64,000 nt of DNA. Source: Bauldia litoralis (lineage in GTDB: Bacteria > Pseudomonadota > Alphaproteobacteria > Rhizobiales > Kaistiaceae). A program made the position numbers and the translations under genes. Shown here in pieces: positions 27,139 to 35,270 of this stretch (position 1 is the stretch's first letter; every line of letters starts with the position of its first letter). Below the pieces are notes generated by a model. The model was not told the DNA's origin. It worked only from the letters and a program-made list of their open reading frames with translations, and did not search any database. The stretch lies in contig NZ_FMXQ01000008.1 in the NCBI RefSeq assembly GCF_900104485.1, forward strand, positions 124,001-188,000, read 5' to 3'.

Positions 27139-28272
27139 ATGGCTCGACCGACAAACAGGCTGACCGATACGTGGCTACGCAAGGCGAAGATCGGCAACGG
27201 CATCTACGCCGACGGAGCGTCCCTCTACCTCCGAGTCCAAGGGGCGTCTCGGTCCTGGCTGTTCATCTATACCGACGCCAATCGGAAGCGCCGCGAGATG
27301 GGCCTTGGGGCTTACCCTGCGGTGTCGCTGAAAGACGCGCGGTCGAAGGCCGAGGCCGCTAGGCAACTACGCGCCGAGGGCCGAGACCCGATTGAAGCCA
27401 AGCGCATTGCCACGGGTGGCGATGCCGAGGCCGCGACGTTCGAGAAGGTCGCCCGCGATTGGATCAACCTAATGGTCCCGACATGGACGGGGGCCGAGGT
27501 CGCGACGCGCTACCAAGGCTACCTGCGAAATTGGACGTTCACCATCAACGCGCTGCCGGTCGGTGAGATCGACAAGCACGCCGTCGCCTCGACGTTGAGA
27601 CCCATTTGGGGCAAGCCGACCGGCGATATGGTCCGTAGCTTCATTGAGCGCGTCCTCGGCTACGCGATGGTTCGTGAGCTACGCCCCGAGGGTCTGAACC
27701 CGGCTCGCCTGCGTGGCAACATCGACAGTCTGCTGAAAGCTCCCAAGCACGTCACGACACACCATGCCGCTATCGGCTGGCGAGACGTCCCTGCGCTGAT
27801 GTTGGAACTTGCTGGCGAGCCATCGGTCGCCTCGTCTGCTCTGCGCCTCGCGATCCTGACGGCGTCCCGGCAACGCGAAATCCGCGAGCTTCGCTGGCGG
27901 GAGGTCCAGGCCGACCGTCTCGTGATCGATGCCAAGCGGTACAAGACCCGGCAGGAGCACACAGTGCCGATTTCAGCACCAGCGAAGGCGATCCTAGACG
28001 CCATGCCGCGCGGTGACGACGAAGCGCTAGTCTTCGAGGGTACGAACTCTCATTCGTTCGGCTCTCTGCTGAAAGAGGGAACCCCGCACGGCATCGCGCG
28101 GTCGTCGTTCGCGGTCTGGGCCGTCGAAAACGGCTTCAGCACCGATGATGTAGATCGCTGCCTTGGGCACATTGTCGGCAGCGAGGTCACGCGGTCTTAT
28201 GTGCGCTCGGATTTCTTTGAGGCCAAAGCCCGCCTGCTGTCGGCGTGGGGCGAGTTCATCGACGGTTGTTGA
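27139..28272 (+). CDS. int: Tyrosine recombinase/integrase (P4-like, DUF4102 N-domain)
   Basis: A 377-residue integrase that should catalyse recombination between the element and the EF-G-like gene start. The N-domain GNGIYADGASLYLRVQ...SWLFIYTDANRKRREMGLGAYPAVSLKDAR is the P4-type arm-binding DUF4102. Catalytic residues are visible: Arg244 in TASRQREIREL, Lys269, His317 and Arg321 in TPHGIARSSF, His344 in LGHIVG and the nucleophile Tyr354 in TRSYVRSD. GAGGAA lies about 8 bases ahead of the ATG. It is nearest to attL and points into the element. Confidence 0.95.
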   Translation: MARPTNRLTDTWLRKAKIGNGIYADGASLYLRVQGASRSWLFIYTDANRKRREMGLGAYPAVSLKDARSKAEAARQLRAEGRDPIEAKRIATGGDAEAATFEKVARDWINLMVPTWTGAEVATRYQGYLRNWTFTINALPVGEIDKHAVASTLRPIWGKPTGDMVRSFIERVLGYAMVRELRPEGLNPARLRGNIDSLLKAPKHVTTHHAAIGWRDVPALMLELAGEPSVASSALRLAILTASRQREIRELRWREVQADRLVIDAKRYKTRQEHTVPISAPAKAILDAMPRGDDEALVFEGTNSHSFGSLLKEGTPHGIARSSFAVWAVENGFSTDDVDRCLGHIVGSEVTRSYVRSDFFEAKARLLSAWGEFIDGC

Positions 28273-28297
28273 GTCCTCGACAAACGACCCGGTGGCG

Positions 28298-29002
28298 ATG
28301 CAACCTGCGCGGATGGGACCGTGGAGGAAGTGGCAGAACCCGTCTATCTTGATCGCCGCAGGTCTGCTTTTCGGCTTGCTGATCGCGGGCCTCTGGCCTG
28401 CTGCTGGCAGCCCTCCGTCGCCTTTCTTTGAGCAGGTCCACCGCTGGCAGACTCTCGTCGGGGCATTGGTCGCGGGCGGAGCGGCCCTTCTTGCGGCTCG
28501 CATCGCTTGGCGAGCGGTCCGCGATCAGATCCAGTCAAACAAGCTTCTGGCCGACGAACAGCTCGGGGAAATGCGTCGGCAGTTCCGGCACCAGATGGAT
28601 GTCGTCACCGTCCGCGATAGGGTCGCCATAGATCGCGAGACCAAGGGAATAGCCTCTCTCCTTGAGAGAAATGTCGAGAGGATCGACAGAATCGAGAAGG
28701 ATATCCGTGATGGAAAACACACTGCCGCAGCTTCTCGCTGGAGATGGGTTGTAGAAAATGTCCGCGCTTTGGAAGAGTGGATCACCACCGACAAATCTAT
28801 AGAAACTCGAAAAATCCTCTCCCTCAGGGAAACAGGCAGGATTCACATGCTCGCGTTGAAAATCAAGATGCACGTAGATGACGGCCTCGCCACCCCCGGC
28901 GTGGACGACTTGTCCCATATTCGAGAAGACGCCGTCGCGGCTCGAGACGCGGTCGTAGATGTCAGGGAGCGCGTCGCGGGTTGGGTTCCCAAGGAAGGCT
29001 GA
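28298..29002 (+). CDS. Unrecognised membrane protein with coiled-coil tail, next to the integrase
   Basis: From the ATG at 28298 (alternatives GTG 28292, ATG 28313) a protein of about 234 residues. Two hydrophobic helices (ILIAAGLLFGLLIAGLWP and TLVGALVAGGAALLAARIAW) are followed by a long charged, mostly helical part (MRRQFRHQMDVVTVRDRVAIDRETKGIASLL ... IEKDIRD), likely coiled-coil and cytoplasmic. It begins 26 bases after the integrase stop. Similar two-helix proteins are frequent hitch-hikers in mobile elements; a role in superinfection immunity is conceivable, but nothing in the sequence proves it. Confidence 0.6.
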   Translation: MQPARMGPWRKWQNPSILIAAGLLFGLLIAGLWPAAGSPPSPFFEQVHRWQTLVGALVAGGAALLAARIAWRAVRDQIQSNKLLADEQLGEMRRQFRHQMDVVTVRDRVAIDRETKGIASLLERNVERIDRIEKDIRDGKHTAAASRWRWVVENVRALEEWITTDKSIETRKILSLRETGRIHMLALKIKMHVDDGLATPGVDDLSHIREDAVAARDAVVDVRERVAGWVPKEG

Positions 29003-29524
29003 TGTCGCGTGCCGTCACGACCCGACCTGCCCGCGCATTCGGTCGAAACGCCCTGACCGGCGCTCAGGGCCGCTCGGTGGGGGCAGTCGCCGTCGCCGGC
29101 TGACCCGTTGACCCTATCGCCCTCACGCTGCCCTCACACTGCCCGCATATGTCGGCGCGAGGGGCGTAGTTGTTCCCGCTGAACAGCAGCAATCCAGCGT
29201 TGCTGCCGAAGGCCAGCACCCTCCATAAGTTTGGTGCATAATTTCCATCAGGGTAAAGCCTTGGTGCCGGGTTCCTATTGGCTAGGGATTGTTGCCACGG
29301 GGGTGGTGATTGGCCGCTCGGCTCGTCGTGGCTCGGGTCGTCGTGGCTCGGGGTGAGGGCTTAACCGAAGATTGGTTCTCATGCGGGCGGGTAATAGGCG
29401 TCCGTCCGCAGGGCTTAGCTGGCTGTGGATCGAGCGCCGAACGTTTCACACCCGGTTACCCTTCGACATCCAACATCCCTCATTCGCTTACGCAATTACC
29501 CGCTTCACCAATCTAAATGTGCCC
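29003..29524. other. Non-coding stretch between the membrane protein and the candidate origin
   Basis: No convincing gene in about 520 bases. It holds a GCCCTGA-N7-TCAGGGC hairpin (29050-29070) and a 14-bp direct repeat CGTCGTGGCTCGGG at 29324 and 29339. The hairpin lies 48 bases past the membrane-protein stop and could end its transcript, although there is no T run. Confidence 0.4.
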
Positions 29525-29742
29525 GTCAGCCGGTGTCAGGGGTCCGTCAGCCAGCCAGTACCCTTCAAAACGTATGATTTCCGCGCCCTCGTCAGCCCAT
29601 GTCAGCCATGTCAGGGGTAATAAACAATTTGATTTAATATAATAAGAGGGGGGGTACGTAGGAAACAACAATTACGCGGGACCCCTGACGGGCTGACGAA
29701 ACGGCAGAAATCGGCCGTTTCATGGCTGGCAGCACCCCTGAC
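29525..29742. other. Candidate replication origin: GTCAG iterons around an AT-rich core
   Basis: GTCAGCC occurs at 29525, 29546, 29591 and 29601 and GTCAGGGGT at 29535 and 29610. Inverted copies ACCCCTGAC at 29681 and 29734 and GGCTGAC at 29691 lie on the far side of a very AT-rich tract (29618-29646, AATTTGATTTAATATAATAA). The arrangement (iterons flanking an easily melted core, directly beside the helicase gene) is what a satellite or plasmid origin looks like. Confidence 0.6.
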
Positions 29743-29754
29743 AGGTCGACCCAA

Positions 29755-31215
29755 CTATTCAGGATTTATGGCAATACCTGTGAAGGTATGGACCCGTTTA
29801 CCCTCAATTGTTGGACGGCCTTTTGAAACCTTAGCACCAAGATTTGAAAACAAGTCTCGGGCAAATTGATCCAATGTTATTGTTTTCGCATTGTTTCGTG
29901 AGCACCACACGCCCCATTCAACATAAAGCTGATCCTTGAGGCACCATGCCCCCGTGGCAACTGTACAACGGTCTGCAACGAAGGCTGCAACCGGCGAGCC
30001 AAGACGTTCGATGTCATTGATCTCATCGGTGCCGCTTTGCGATTGCGTGAAATGGTGCTGCTCATTGAGATCATCTAAACCAGCCAATGCCCACATGGCT
30101 ATGCTCGCAAGCTCAGGCCGAAGCTTTTGGGAAAAGAGGGTTCGATCTTCATTGCCATAAAATGAATGGGTGAACTTCAGTAAGATCAGGCGTGACGACA
30201 ACGCGCCTGACGCGTCCGAGACGCTAATCGCCTCGTTAGCGGCTAACACGATCCGAGCTGACAGCTTGCCGACATAATCCGATAGGTATTTGCGCTTCGC
30301 GTTTACTGAATCTTCGCCCGAGATCGCCTTGAAGTTGCCCGCTAGCTTCGCCTGCGCATCGCCGCGCAAACCCTTCATAATCATATCGGGAAAAAAGACG
30401 GCTAGCTTATCGATGGCGCTTTGCAATCCGAAATCGCTGCCGAAATCTGAGGCTGTAGACGACGAGTAGTTTTCGCGGCCCATGATTTCCTGAATGACGC
30501 GAAGGATGGTGCCTTTACCACCTCGTTTGACACCGATGAATGCAAAGATCTTTTGAAACGAGGTGTCATATGTCATCAAGTAGCCAATGATCTGACGAAG
30601 GCACCTAATCGAATCTGGATCGTCTGGCCAAAGGGTATTCAAGAACCCCAACCATTCAGTTGGCGGTGGTAACGCGTTGTCATAGGCCACACCAATCGCG
30701 GCCGTGTTGAAAAAATCAGGGTCTTGCTTCAACAGCGTCTTTGACGGCCAATGGTAGATCCCGTTCGTAAACGCGATACAATCCGCTGGCTTTTTATCGA
30801 TGCCGTTTGCCAACCAACTTGGTGCTTCAACCAGTGTCGAAACCATTGTGATCGGCTTAAGCGCCTCGAAGGTCTTACGAACATCTTGTGGTTGTGGATT
30901 AAATTCAACAACGGCACCCTTGTCGTTGAGCACCTTCATCTTATCGAGAAACATCCAGATGCCGTTGTCAACAGCCTGATCCTCAAGCTGCCGATAATGA
31001 GAACCAACCCAAATATAAAATGCGCCGCGCCAAAATTTTATAGGAGGTAATCTTTCGCGGAGTAAAAATTCGCGAGCGTTTGTCAACGGTGCTTGTCGAT
31101 TAAGCACCATATCTCGCATCTCGTCGCCGGTAGCCTGGTTTACTGATGCCTTAGGCTTACCGTAGAGCATCTCATAGGTCTGCTCGGCAGAGGATTTACT
31201 TGGTTCGTCTGTCAT
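29755..31215 (-). CDS. SF3 replicative helicase (phage/plasmid primase P4 C-terminal, D5-type)
   Basis: A 486-residue protein with an N-terminal D5_N-like region (FTNGIYHWPSKTLLKQDPDFFNTAAIGVAYDN, LNTLWPDDPDSIRCLRQIIGYLMTYD). The superfamily-3 ATPase core has Walker A GVKRGGKGTI (residues 228-237), FFPDM as the B-type strand, and NAKRKYLSDYVGKLSARIVLAANE carrying the motif C Asn. The C-terminal winged region ends the protein. There is no primase domain of its own; the primase is encoded separately at 31760 on the other strand. It should unwind the element's origin at 29525-29742, which directly follows its stop codon. Base composition is clearly more AT-rich than the surrounding chromosome. 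Confidence 0.88.
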   Translation of the reverse strand: MTDEPSKSSAEQTYEMLYGKPKASVNQATGDEMRDMVLNRQAPLTNAREFLLRERLPPIKFWRGAFYIWVGSHYRQLEDQAVDNGIWMFLDKMKVLNDKGAVVEFNPQPQDVRKTFEALKPITMVSTLVEAPSWLANGIDKKPADCIAFTNGIYHWPSKTLLKQDPDFFNTAAIGVAYDNALPPPTEWLGFLNTLWPDDPDSIRCLRQIIGYLMTYDTSFQKIFAFIGVKRGGKGTILRVIQEIMGRENYSSSTASDFGSDFGLQSAIDKLAVFFPDMIMKGLRGDAQAKLAGNFKAISGEDSVNAKRKYLSDYVGKLSARIVLAANEAISVSDASGALSSRLILLKFTHSFYGNEDRTLFSQKLRPELASIAMWALAGLDDLNEQHHFTQSQSGTDEINDIERLGSPVAAFVADRCTVATGAWCLKDQLYVEWGVWCSRNNAKTITLDQFARDLFSNLGAKVSKGRPTIEGKRVHTFTGIAINPE

Positions 31216-31242
31216 TATAGTTCACCCACGCCAAATTGTTGC

Positions 31243-31340
31243 TTGACAAGCGCGGGCAAGTAACCGATAGGGGGAAAGCGGTTCACCCCCCGCGCCAATG
31301 CGAAGCCCCCATCGATCAGCATCGGTGGGGGTTTTCTTTT
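31243..31340 (+). ncRNA. Candidate small RNA between helicase and HTH genes
   Basis: A TTGACA (31243) and a GATAGG 17 bases later could form a promoter. Downstream sequence is hairpin-rich and ends in a clear intrinsic terminator (31304-31340), yet no open frame with a start and RBS lies between. Satellites such as P4 use small immunity RNAs, so a regulatory RNA here would make sense. Evidence is positional and structural only. Confidence 0.35.
31304..31340 (+). terminator. Rho-independent terminator on the plus strand
   Basis: CCCCCATCGAT pairs with ATCGGTGGGGG (one G-T wobble) around CAGC, then TTTTCTTTT. It ends whatever is transcribed rightward from about 31270. It also lies between the stop of the HTH gene (31403) and the helicase start, but is oriented against those genes. 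Confidence 0.8.
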
Positions 31341-31402
31341 GACGTATATGCGGGGAACGTCGAACCGTTACTGCCGACACCTATGCCGTCTCTGCGACTG
31401 CG

Positions 31403-31654
31403 TCAACCCTCACGCGCCGGCACAACGATCTGCGCATTCGGCAGGAAATATTCGATCAGCGCATCAAGCATCTCAGGCTTCGGCCAAGTAGTTGCACCCC
31501 GCCGAAACATATAGATTGCCTGAATATCGACGCCGGTCTCATGGGCGAGGGTTGGCGCATGCGCCTTCACCGCCGCGGATCGCAAGTATTCGATTACCTG
31601 AACCAAGTTCAATGGCATCGGCGCGGTGTTGATGTATTGCTTATTTTTGGTCAT
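31403..31654 (-). CDS. Small helix-turn-helix (Cro/XRE-like) regulator
   Basis: From the ATG at 31654 (AAAGG about 8 bases ahead) an 83-residue protein. VIEYLRSAAVKAHAPTLAHETGVDIQAIYMFRRGATTWPKPEMLDALIEYF is a full Cro-type HTH with its recognition helix around DIQAIYMFRRG. It is divergent from the primase gene across a 105-base region with overlapping promoters, and upstream of the helicase on the same strand. This is the position of a lysogeny- or copy-control repressor. Longer starts at 31687/31690 are possible. Confidence 0.72.
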   Translation of the reverse strand: MTKNKQYINTAPMPLNLVQVIEYLRSAAVKAHAPTLAHETGVDIQAIYMFRRGATTWPKPEMLDALIEYFLPNAQIVVPAREG

Positions 31655-31680
31655 TGACTGCCTTTCTTGCGCAATTCTCA

Positions 31681-31725
31681 TTGACATCACGTTTTAATTA
31701 TAATACATTTAATCCAATACGTCAA
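31681..31725. promoter_or_regulatory. Overlapping divergent promoters of the HTH and primase genes
   Basis: On the minus strand TTGACG (31720-31725), 17 bases, TATAAT (31697-31702) is a near-consensus sigma-70 promoter pointing to the HTH gene. On the plus strand TTGACA (31681-31686), 17 bases, TACATT (31704-31709) points to the primase gene. The two overlap, so one would exclude the other, as in a genetic switch. Confidence 0.65.
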
Positions 31726-31759
31726 CAGCCAAAATATTACTTGATCGGGCAAGAAAACT

Positions 31760-32734
31760 ATGACACTTGACCTGCCGTTCATCTTGCCGCCTCAGCTGGA
31801 ACCGCTGACGACGCTGAAGATTTGGGCGAACTGGCGGCCATACGGGCGACAGGTTCGGAACCCTGACGGCACCAAGACCATGAAGGTCGGCAAGCCGCCG
31901 ATCAATCCGTTGAACGGTACCTTTCTGAAGTCCTCAGATCAAAGCTTGTGGTTCCCTTATGAGACCTGCCGCGAGCGGATCGTTACGTTGTCGATGGCAC
32001 GGGGGCGGACGACGCCGGGGTTCGATCCAGCAGCCAATGTCAAGGGGTTGGGTTTGTTTCATGGGGCCGTCAACGATGAGGGCCGCGCCTCGAACCTGAC
32101 CACCATCGATTTCGATTTCAAGGCGCTACCTCGCGACGACGCGCGGTGGGTGTGGGCGCGCGATTGGCTCCGTCGCTTCGATATGTCATTCACGCAGACG
32201 TCGCCGTCAGGCCAAGGTTGCCACGTCATGGGGTGGGCCTCTGACGAGCTTCGGTCGCGTATCGGCGCAACCCGGCCGGTCAGAGGCTGCATCGACATCA
32301 TCGCGCAGATGGGTTTCCTGACAATCACCAGCGTTGAAAACACGCTTCGCAATCTGCCGCTTGCCGACATCAGCGAACCGCTGGCAGCTTTGCTCGACGC
32401 CGAGGGCATTACAGCGGCACCACCCGTGGCACCATCGCCTCCGGGCACCCTGGAGGGCTTGGAGGCGTATTATGCAGCGTGTCGTCTCGACAAGCGGTTT
32501 CAGCCGTTGCTCTGCCGCACCGTCGAACCCGGCAATCGCAACTACAACTTCGCCGTGACGACGCTGGCGGGCACCTTGAAGCAGGCCGGGGCTACCGAGA
32601 TGGCCGCGTATCAGATCATCCTCGAAGCAACCATCACGCGACGATCCCCGCCAAGCGCGAAGGGCGAGGCCCGCGACGATAAGTTGCACCGTCTATTCTT
32701 TGGCCCGAAACCGATTTGGGAACGGCTGAAATGA
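31760..32734 (+). CDS. Archaeo-eukaryotic-type primase (prim-pol) of the element
   Basis: A 324-residue protein. The start WANWRPYGR...MKVGKPPINPLNGTF is typical of phage/plasmid bifunctional primase N-domains. The acidic pair lies in LTTIDFDF (Asp117, Asp119), the S-x-H type motif in SPSGQGCHVMGW (residues 148-158), and a third acid in VRGCIDI (Asp179). A small C-terminal helical region follows. It lacks an ATPase; the SF3 helicase at 29755 presumably completes the replisome. It starts behind the divergent promoter shared with the HTH gene and ends in an ATGA overlap with the next gene. Confidence 0.75.
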   Translation: MTLDLPFILPPQLEPLTTLKIWANWRPYGRQVRNPDGTKTMKVGKPPINPLNGTFLKSSDQSLWFPYETCRERIVTLSMARGRTTPGFDPAANVKGLGLFHGAVNDEGRASNLTTIDFDFKALPRDDARWVWARDWLRRFDMSFTQTSPSGQGCHVMGWASDELRSRIGATRPVRGCIDIIAQMGFLTITSVENTLRNLPLADISEPLAALLDAEGITAAPPVAPSPPGTLEGLEAYYAACRLDKRFQPLLCRTVEPGNRNYNFAVTTLAGTLKQAGATEMAAYQIILEATITRRSPPSAKGEARDDKLHRLFFGPKPIWERLK

Positions 32735-33138
32735 CCGCGCAAGTCTTGATCGTGCCGAACCGCGACTTCGACACGTGGGAACCGAAGCGGACCCCTCCCG
32801 AGGCGCAGGCCGAGACTTGGCTGAACTACCTACACATGCGCCATATGCTGGCTCACGGGTCCGAAGCGGCCGATGCTTGGCGGGCAGGCATCGAAGTCGT
32901 GATGATCCAAGACATCAAGGTCATCGCCGTCACCGAACGCGGGGTCTTTTCGTCGAAGCATTGGCTCGTGGATTACCTCAACGCACGTCTGGTTTTCGAG
33001 GTCAACTTGACCATCGTTTCCGAGGACGGGAAGCGGATGAAGCATTTCAGACCAGCTATGCCACGGATGCGGCGGGCAACACCCGAGGATGGCGGCACCT
33101 CAACGATCCTTCGCATGCCTCCGCGCTGCCTTCGGTAA
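32731..33138 (+). CDS. Unknown protein co-translated with the primase
   Basis: The ATG at 32731 overlaps the primase stop (ATGA), so translation is coupled. The 135-residue product has IEVVMIQDIKVIAVTERGVFSSKHWLVDYLNARLVFEVNLTIVSEDG, which reads like a compact alpha/beta domain, and a basic proline/arginine-rich end that may be unstructured. No family recognised. Being in the replication operon suggests a role in DNA metabolism or its regulation. Confidence 0.6.
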   Translation: MTAQVLIVPNRDFDTWEPKRTPPEAQAETWLNYLHMRHMLAHGSEAADAWRAGIEVVMIQDIKVIAVTERGVFSSKHWLVDYLNARLVFEVNLTIVSEDGKRMKHFRPAMPRMRRATPEDGGTSTILRMPPRCLR

Positions 33139-33661
33139 CGTTCGGGCGATTTTCCGGCATATGCGCCCTCACGGGCAGGCAATTTCCCCCACCCCCCTAA
33201 ATTCACGTCTTTACGGGCGGTGCCCGGGCAAATCGCCTTGTCGGGCATATGACCCTTACTTGATACCCTGCCGCCCGTCAGCGATGCCCCGCAGCAAGCG
33301 AGTTTGGGTGAGGCTGGCAGCCGTCGCCCGTGAGCCTTAAGCGGGTAATTTGGGCGGGAAGTGGTCATTCGCCGCGATATGAACGAACCGCAGTGATGCG
33401 CCAAACGGTCGTCCTGAGGCAATCGATTACCACACCTCTTCTTCGCGTTCGTCAACAAGGTCGCATTCGGTTTCGGTTCGACTTTGGATCGTCGTCCAAC
33501 ACCTGAGTGGTCCGGGGACATCCATCCTCGCCGCTGCGGTCTACCGGCTGCTCAGCATGATTACGGGACGGCGCCTGTCTCGCGATGGCTGAAGGTCGGC
33601 ATCACGGCCTTGCGGGGTCACCGTTTCCCGTGAGCCTTTGTGCGGGCTGGCACGCATGATG
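33139..33661. other. 523 bases without a recognisable gene, left edge of the metal cargo block
   Basis: No reading frame here has a start, RBS and protein-like composition. Short frames of 50-180 codons exist but look like noise. The sequence may hold decayed coding DNA from whatever brought in the cargo block; I found no terminal inverted repeats. Confidence 0.4.
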
Positions 33662-34486
33662 TTACGGCACACGCATCTCCGAGTAGTCACCCCGCGCGCG
33701 AAGCGTCATTGTCGCCGGCGCTTCGGTGCGGTTTCGCCAGAACCATCCGTGATTCCCGGTGAACGCCGCCGTCAGCGTTCCCACCTGATCCGGTACCCCC
33801 CGACCTTTTTCATAGCTGATGTTGTTGCCGCCACCGTCACCGTGGGTGTCGAAGTTCAAGACTGCGCCATTCGCCGTCCATTCGAACTCGGCCACCGCAC
33901 CTTCCTCCATCACCAGCTTAATCTCGATTCCCTCTCCTGGCGCGAGCGTATAGCTGACTTCGTCGCGCCACGCTGACACGGGCGCGTCGGATTGCGCTGG
34001 TGCAGCGGCGATTTCGGCCGCGGGCGCTACCGTTTCCACTTGCGGTGCGGCCGGCATATCTTCAGGCGACACCGGTGCAGCACTGGTTCTCGCGGCAATA
34101 GCCGCAAGTTGTGCTTCAAGCGCCGCCAACCGATCGGCCTGGGCAGGATCGCCCGAAACCGGCGCGGGAGCCGGGATCGGAGAAGCCGCCAGCGCAGCAT
34201 CTTCCGCCGCGGCTTCTGCGTAGAGTTGTTGCTTGATTTCACCCATCTGGGTCAGCCCGAGTACTCGGCCAAGGCCGGTCGCGTCGATCCCGTATTCCGC
34301 GGGAAGCCAGAAGACGGTCAAGATGACGCCCGCGACTGCCGCGGAGCCGAGCGTAGCGCGGATCAGGCCGCCCGAGGTCGCCTCAACGCCCTCGATATGT
34401 CCGGATCGCCCCGGCCTTGAAGGATTGCGCGGGCCTGAGCGACGCGGCGGGACTGGGGGATTCTGACGGTCGAATCTTTCTTGCAT
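33662..34486 (-). CDS. Transmembrane anchor protein of the nickel/cobalt cluster
   Basis: A 274-residue protein: a basic, proline-rich cytoplasmic start (RQNPPVPPRRSGPRNPSRPGRSG), one membrane helix (TLGSAAVAGVILTVFWLP), an Ala/Pro-rich periplasmic linker with coiled-coil potential (ADRLAALEAQLAAIAAR), and a C-terminal globular domain (YTLAPGEGIEIKLVMEEGAVAEFEWTANGAVLNFDTHGD ... GNHGWFWRN). The layout matches proteins annotated as transmembrane anchors next to HupE genes in metal clusters. The domain HGDGGG and HGWFW could bind metal, but that is inference. It follows hupE by 18 bases. Confidence 0.72.
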   Translation of the reverse strand: MQERFDRQNPPVPPRRSGPRNPSRPGRSGHIEGVEATSGGLIRATLGSAAVAGVILTVFWLPAEYGIDATGLGRVLGLTQMGEIKQQLYAEAAAEDAALAASPIPAPAPVSGDPAQADRLAALEAQLAAIAARTSAAPVSPEDMPAAPQVETVAPAAEIAAAPAQSDAPVSAWRDEVSYTLAPGEGIEIKLVMEEGAVAEFEWTANGAVLNFDTHGDGGGNNISYEKGRGVPDQVGTLTAAFTGNHGWFWRNRTEAPATMTLRARGDYSEMRVP

Positions 34487-34504
34487 TGGAACTTTTCCCT
34501 AGGA

Positions 34505-35230
34505 TCAGGCGACGATGTAGCCGGCGAGCTGGAAGCCGATCAGGGCGAAGCCCGCCGTCATCATGAGGACGTTTGCGGCATAGGCATGCCGCGCGAAGGA
34601 AGGAGTGGCGCGCCAACGCGTCATCACCAGCAGGATCGCGGTGAGCGCCAGGAGTTGCCCAATCTCGACGCCGACATTGAAAGCGAGAAGATTGGGCACG
34701 AGGCCGTCGGGGGAAATGTTGTAGTCGATGATCTTCGACGACAGGCCGAATCCGTGGAGGAAGCCGAAAATCAGCGTGGCTGCTTTAGTGTTCGGTTGGA
34801 CGCCGAACCACAACGGAAAGGCGCCGAGATTGTCTAGCGCCTTGTAGACCACCGAGAACCCGATGATCGCGTCGATGATGTAGCTGTCGATGCCTATGTT
34901 GAAGTAAACGCCGAGAAGCATCGTCGTGGAGTGACCAATGGCGAACAGACTTACGTAGCCAGCGATGTGCTTCATTCCGTAAAGAAAGAAGATCACACCG
35001 AACAGGAAAAGTATGTGATCATAGCCGGTCACCATATGCTTGGCGCCGAGATAGATGAACGGGATGATGTGCATCCCAGTTATTTCCTGGATGTAGCCCT
35101 GGTCGCCAAGCGTGACCGCATGGGCGAGGGCGAAATCCGACCAGAGGACTAGGACGGCCGCGAGCGCGAGCGACGCCGCAGCGGGATGGACGTGGGGGCG
35201 CGCAACGCCAATGCGTTCGCTTTGGATCAT
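34505..35230 (-). CDS. HupE/UreJ-family nickel/cobalt permease
   Basis: A 241-residue membrane protein with six or seven helices. YLGAKHMVTGYDHILFLFGVIFFL has the HupE hallmark H-x4-G-x-DH in the first helices, and IFGFLHGFGLSSKI the second conserved His block. HupE proteins move Ni2+ or Co2+ across the inner membrane, classically inward for hydrogenase or urease. Here the surroundings are efflux genes, so it may act in metal homeostasis; no hydrogenase or urease gene is present. Second of three minus-strand genes that start from the control region at 35.65 kb. Confidence 0.88.
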   Translation of the reverse strand: MIQSERIGVARPHVHPAAASLALAAVLVLWSDFALAHAVTLGDQGYIQEITGMHIIPFIYLGAKHMVTGYDHILFLFGVIFFLYGMKHIAGYVSLFAIGHSTTMLLGVYFNIGIDSYIIDAIIGFSVVYKALDNLGAFPLWFGVQPNTKAATLIFGFLHGFGLSSKIIDYNISPDGLVPNLLAFNVGVEIGQLLALTAILLVMTRWRATPSFARHAYAANVLMMTAGFALIGFQLAGYIVA

Positions 35231-35270
35231 GTACGTTTCCTTGGGAAGCGGTCAGCCGAAAGAGGAGAAA

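Noticed and set aside
29324-29352. 14-bp tandem repeat CGTCGTGGCTCGGG as part of the origin
   Set aside because: It is unrelated to the GTCAG iterons and 170 bases away from them; only a local duplication.
31270-31300. tRNA-like 3' end (GGTTCA...CCCGCGCCA) suggesting a tRNA gene or tRNA att site
   Set aside because: The arms do not fold into a T-arm with a 7-base loop, no anticodon arm precedes it, and the real att sites are the 18-bp repeats at 26932 and 43487.
31236-31514. 92-codon plus-strand frame opposite the HTH gene
   Set aside because: Opens inside a promoter/terminator region, overlaps the HTH gene, has no RBS; the terminator at 31304-31340 lies inside it.
33139-33661. Insertion-sequence or transposase remnant at the left edge of the metal cassette
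   Set aside because: No terminal inverted repeats, target duplication or DDE-type motif could be seen; left as non-coding.
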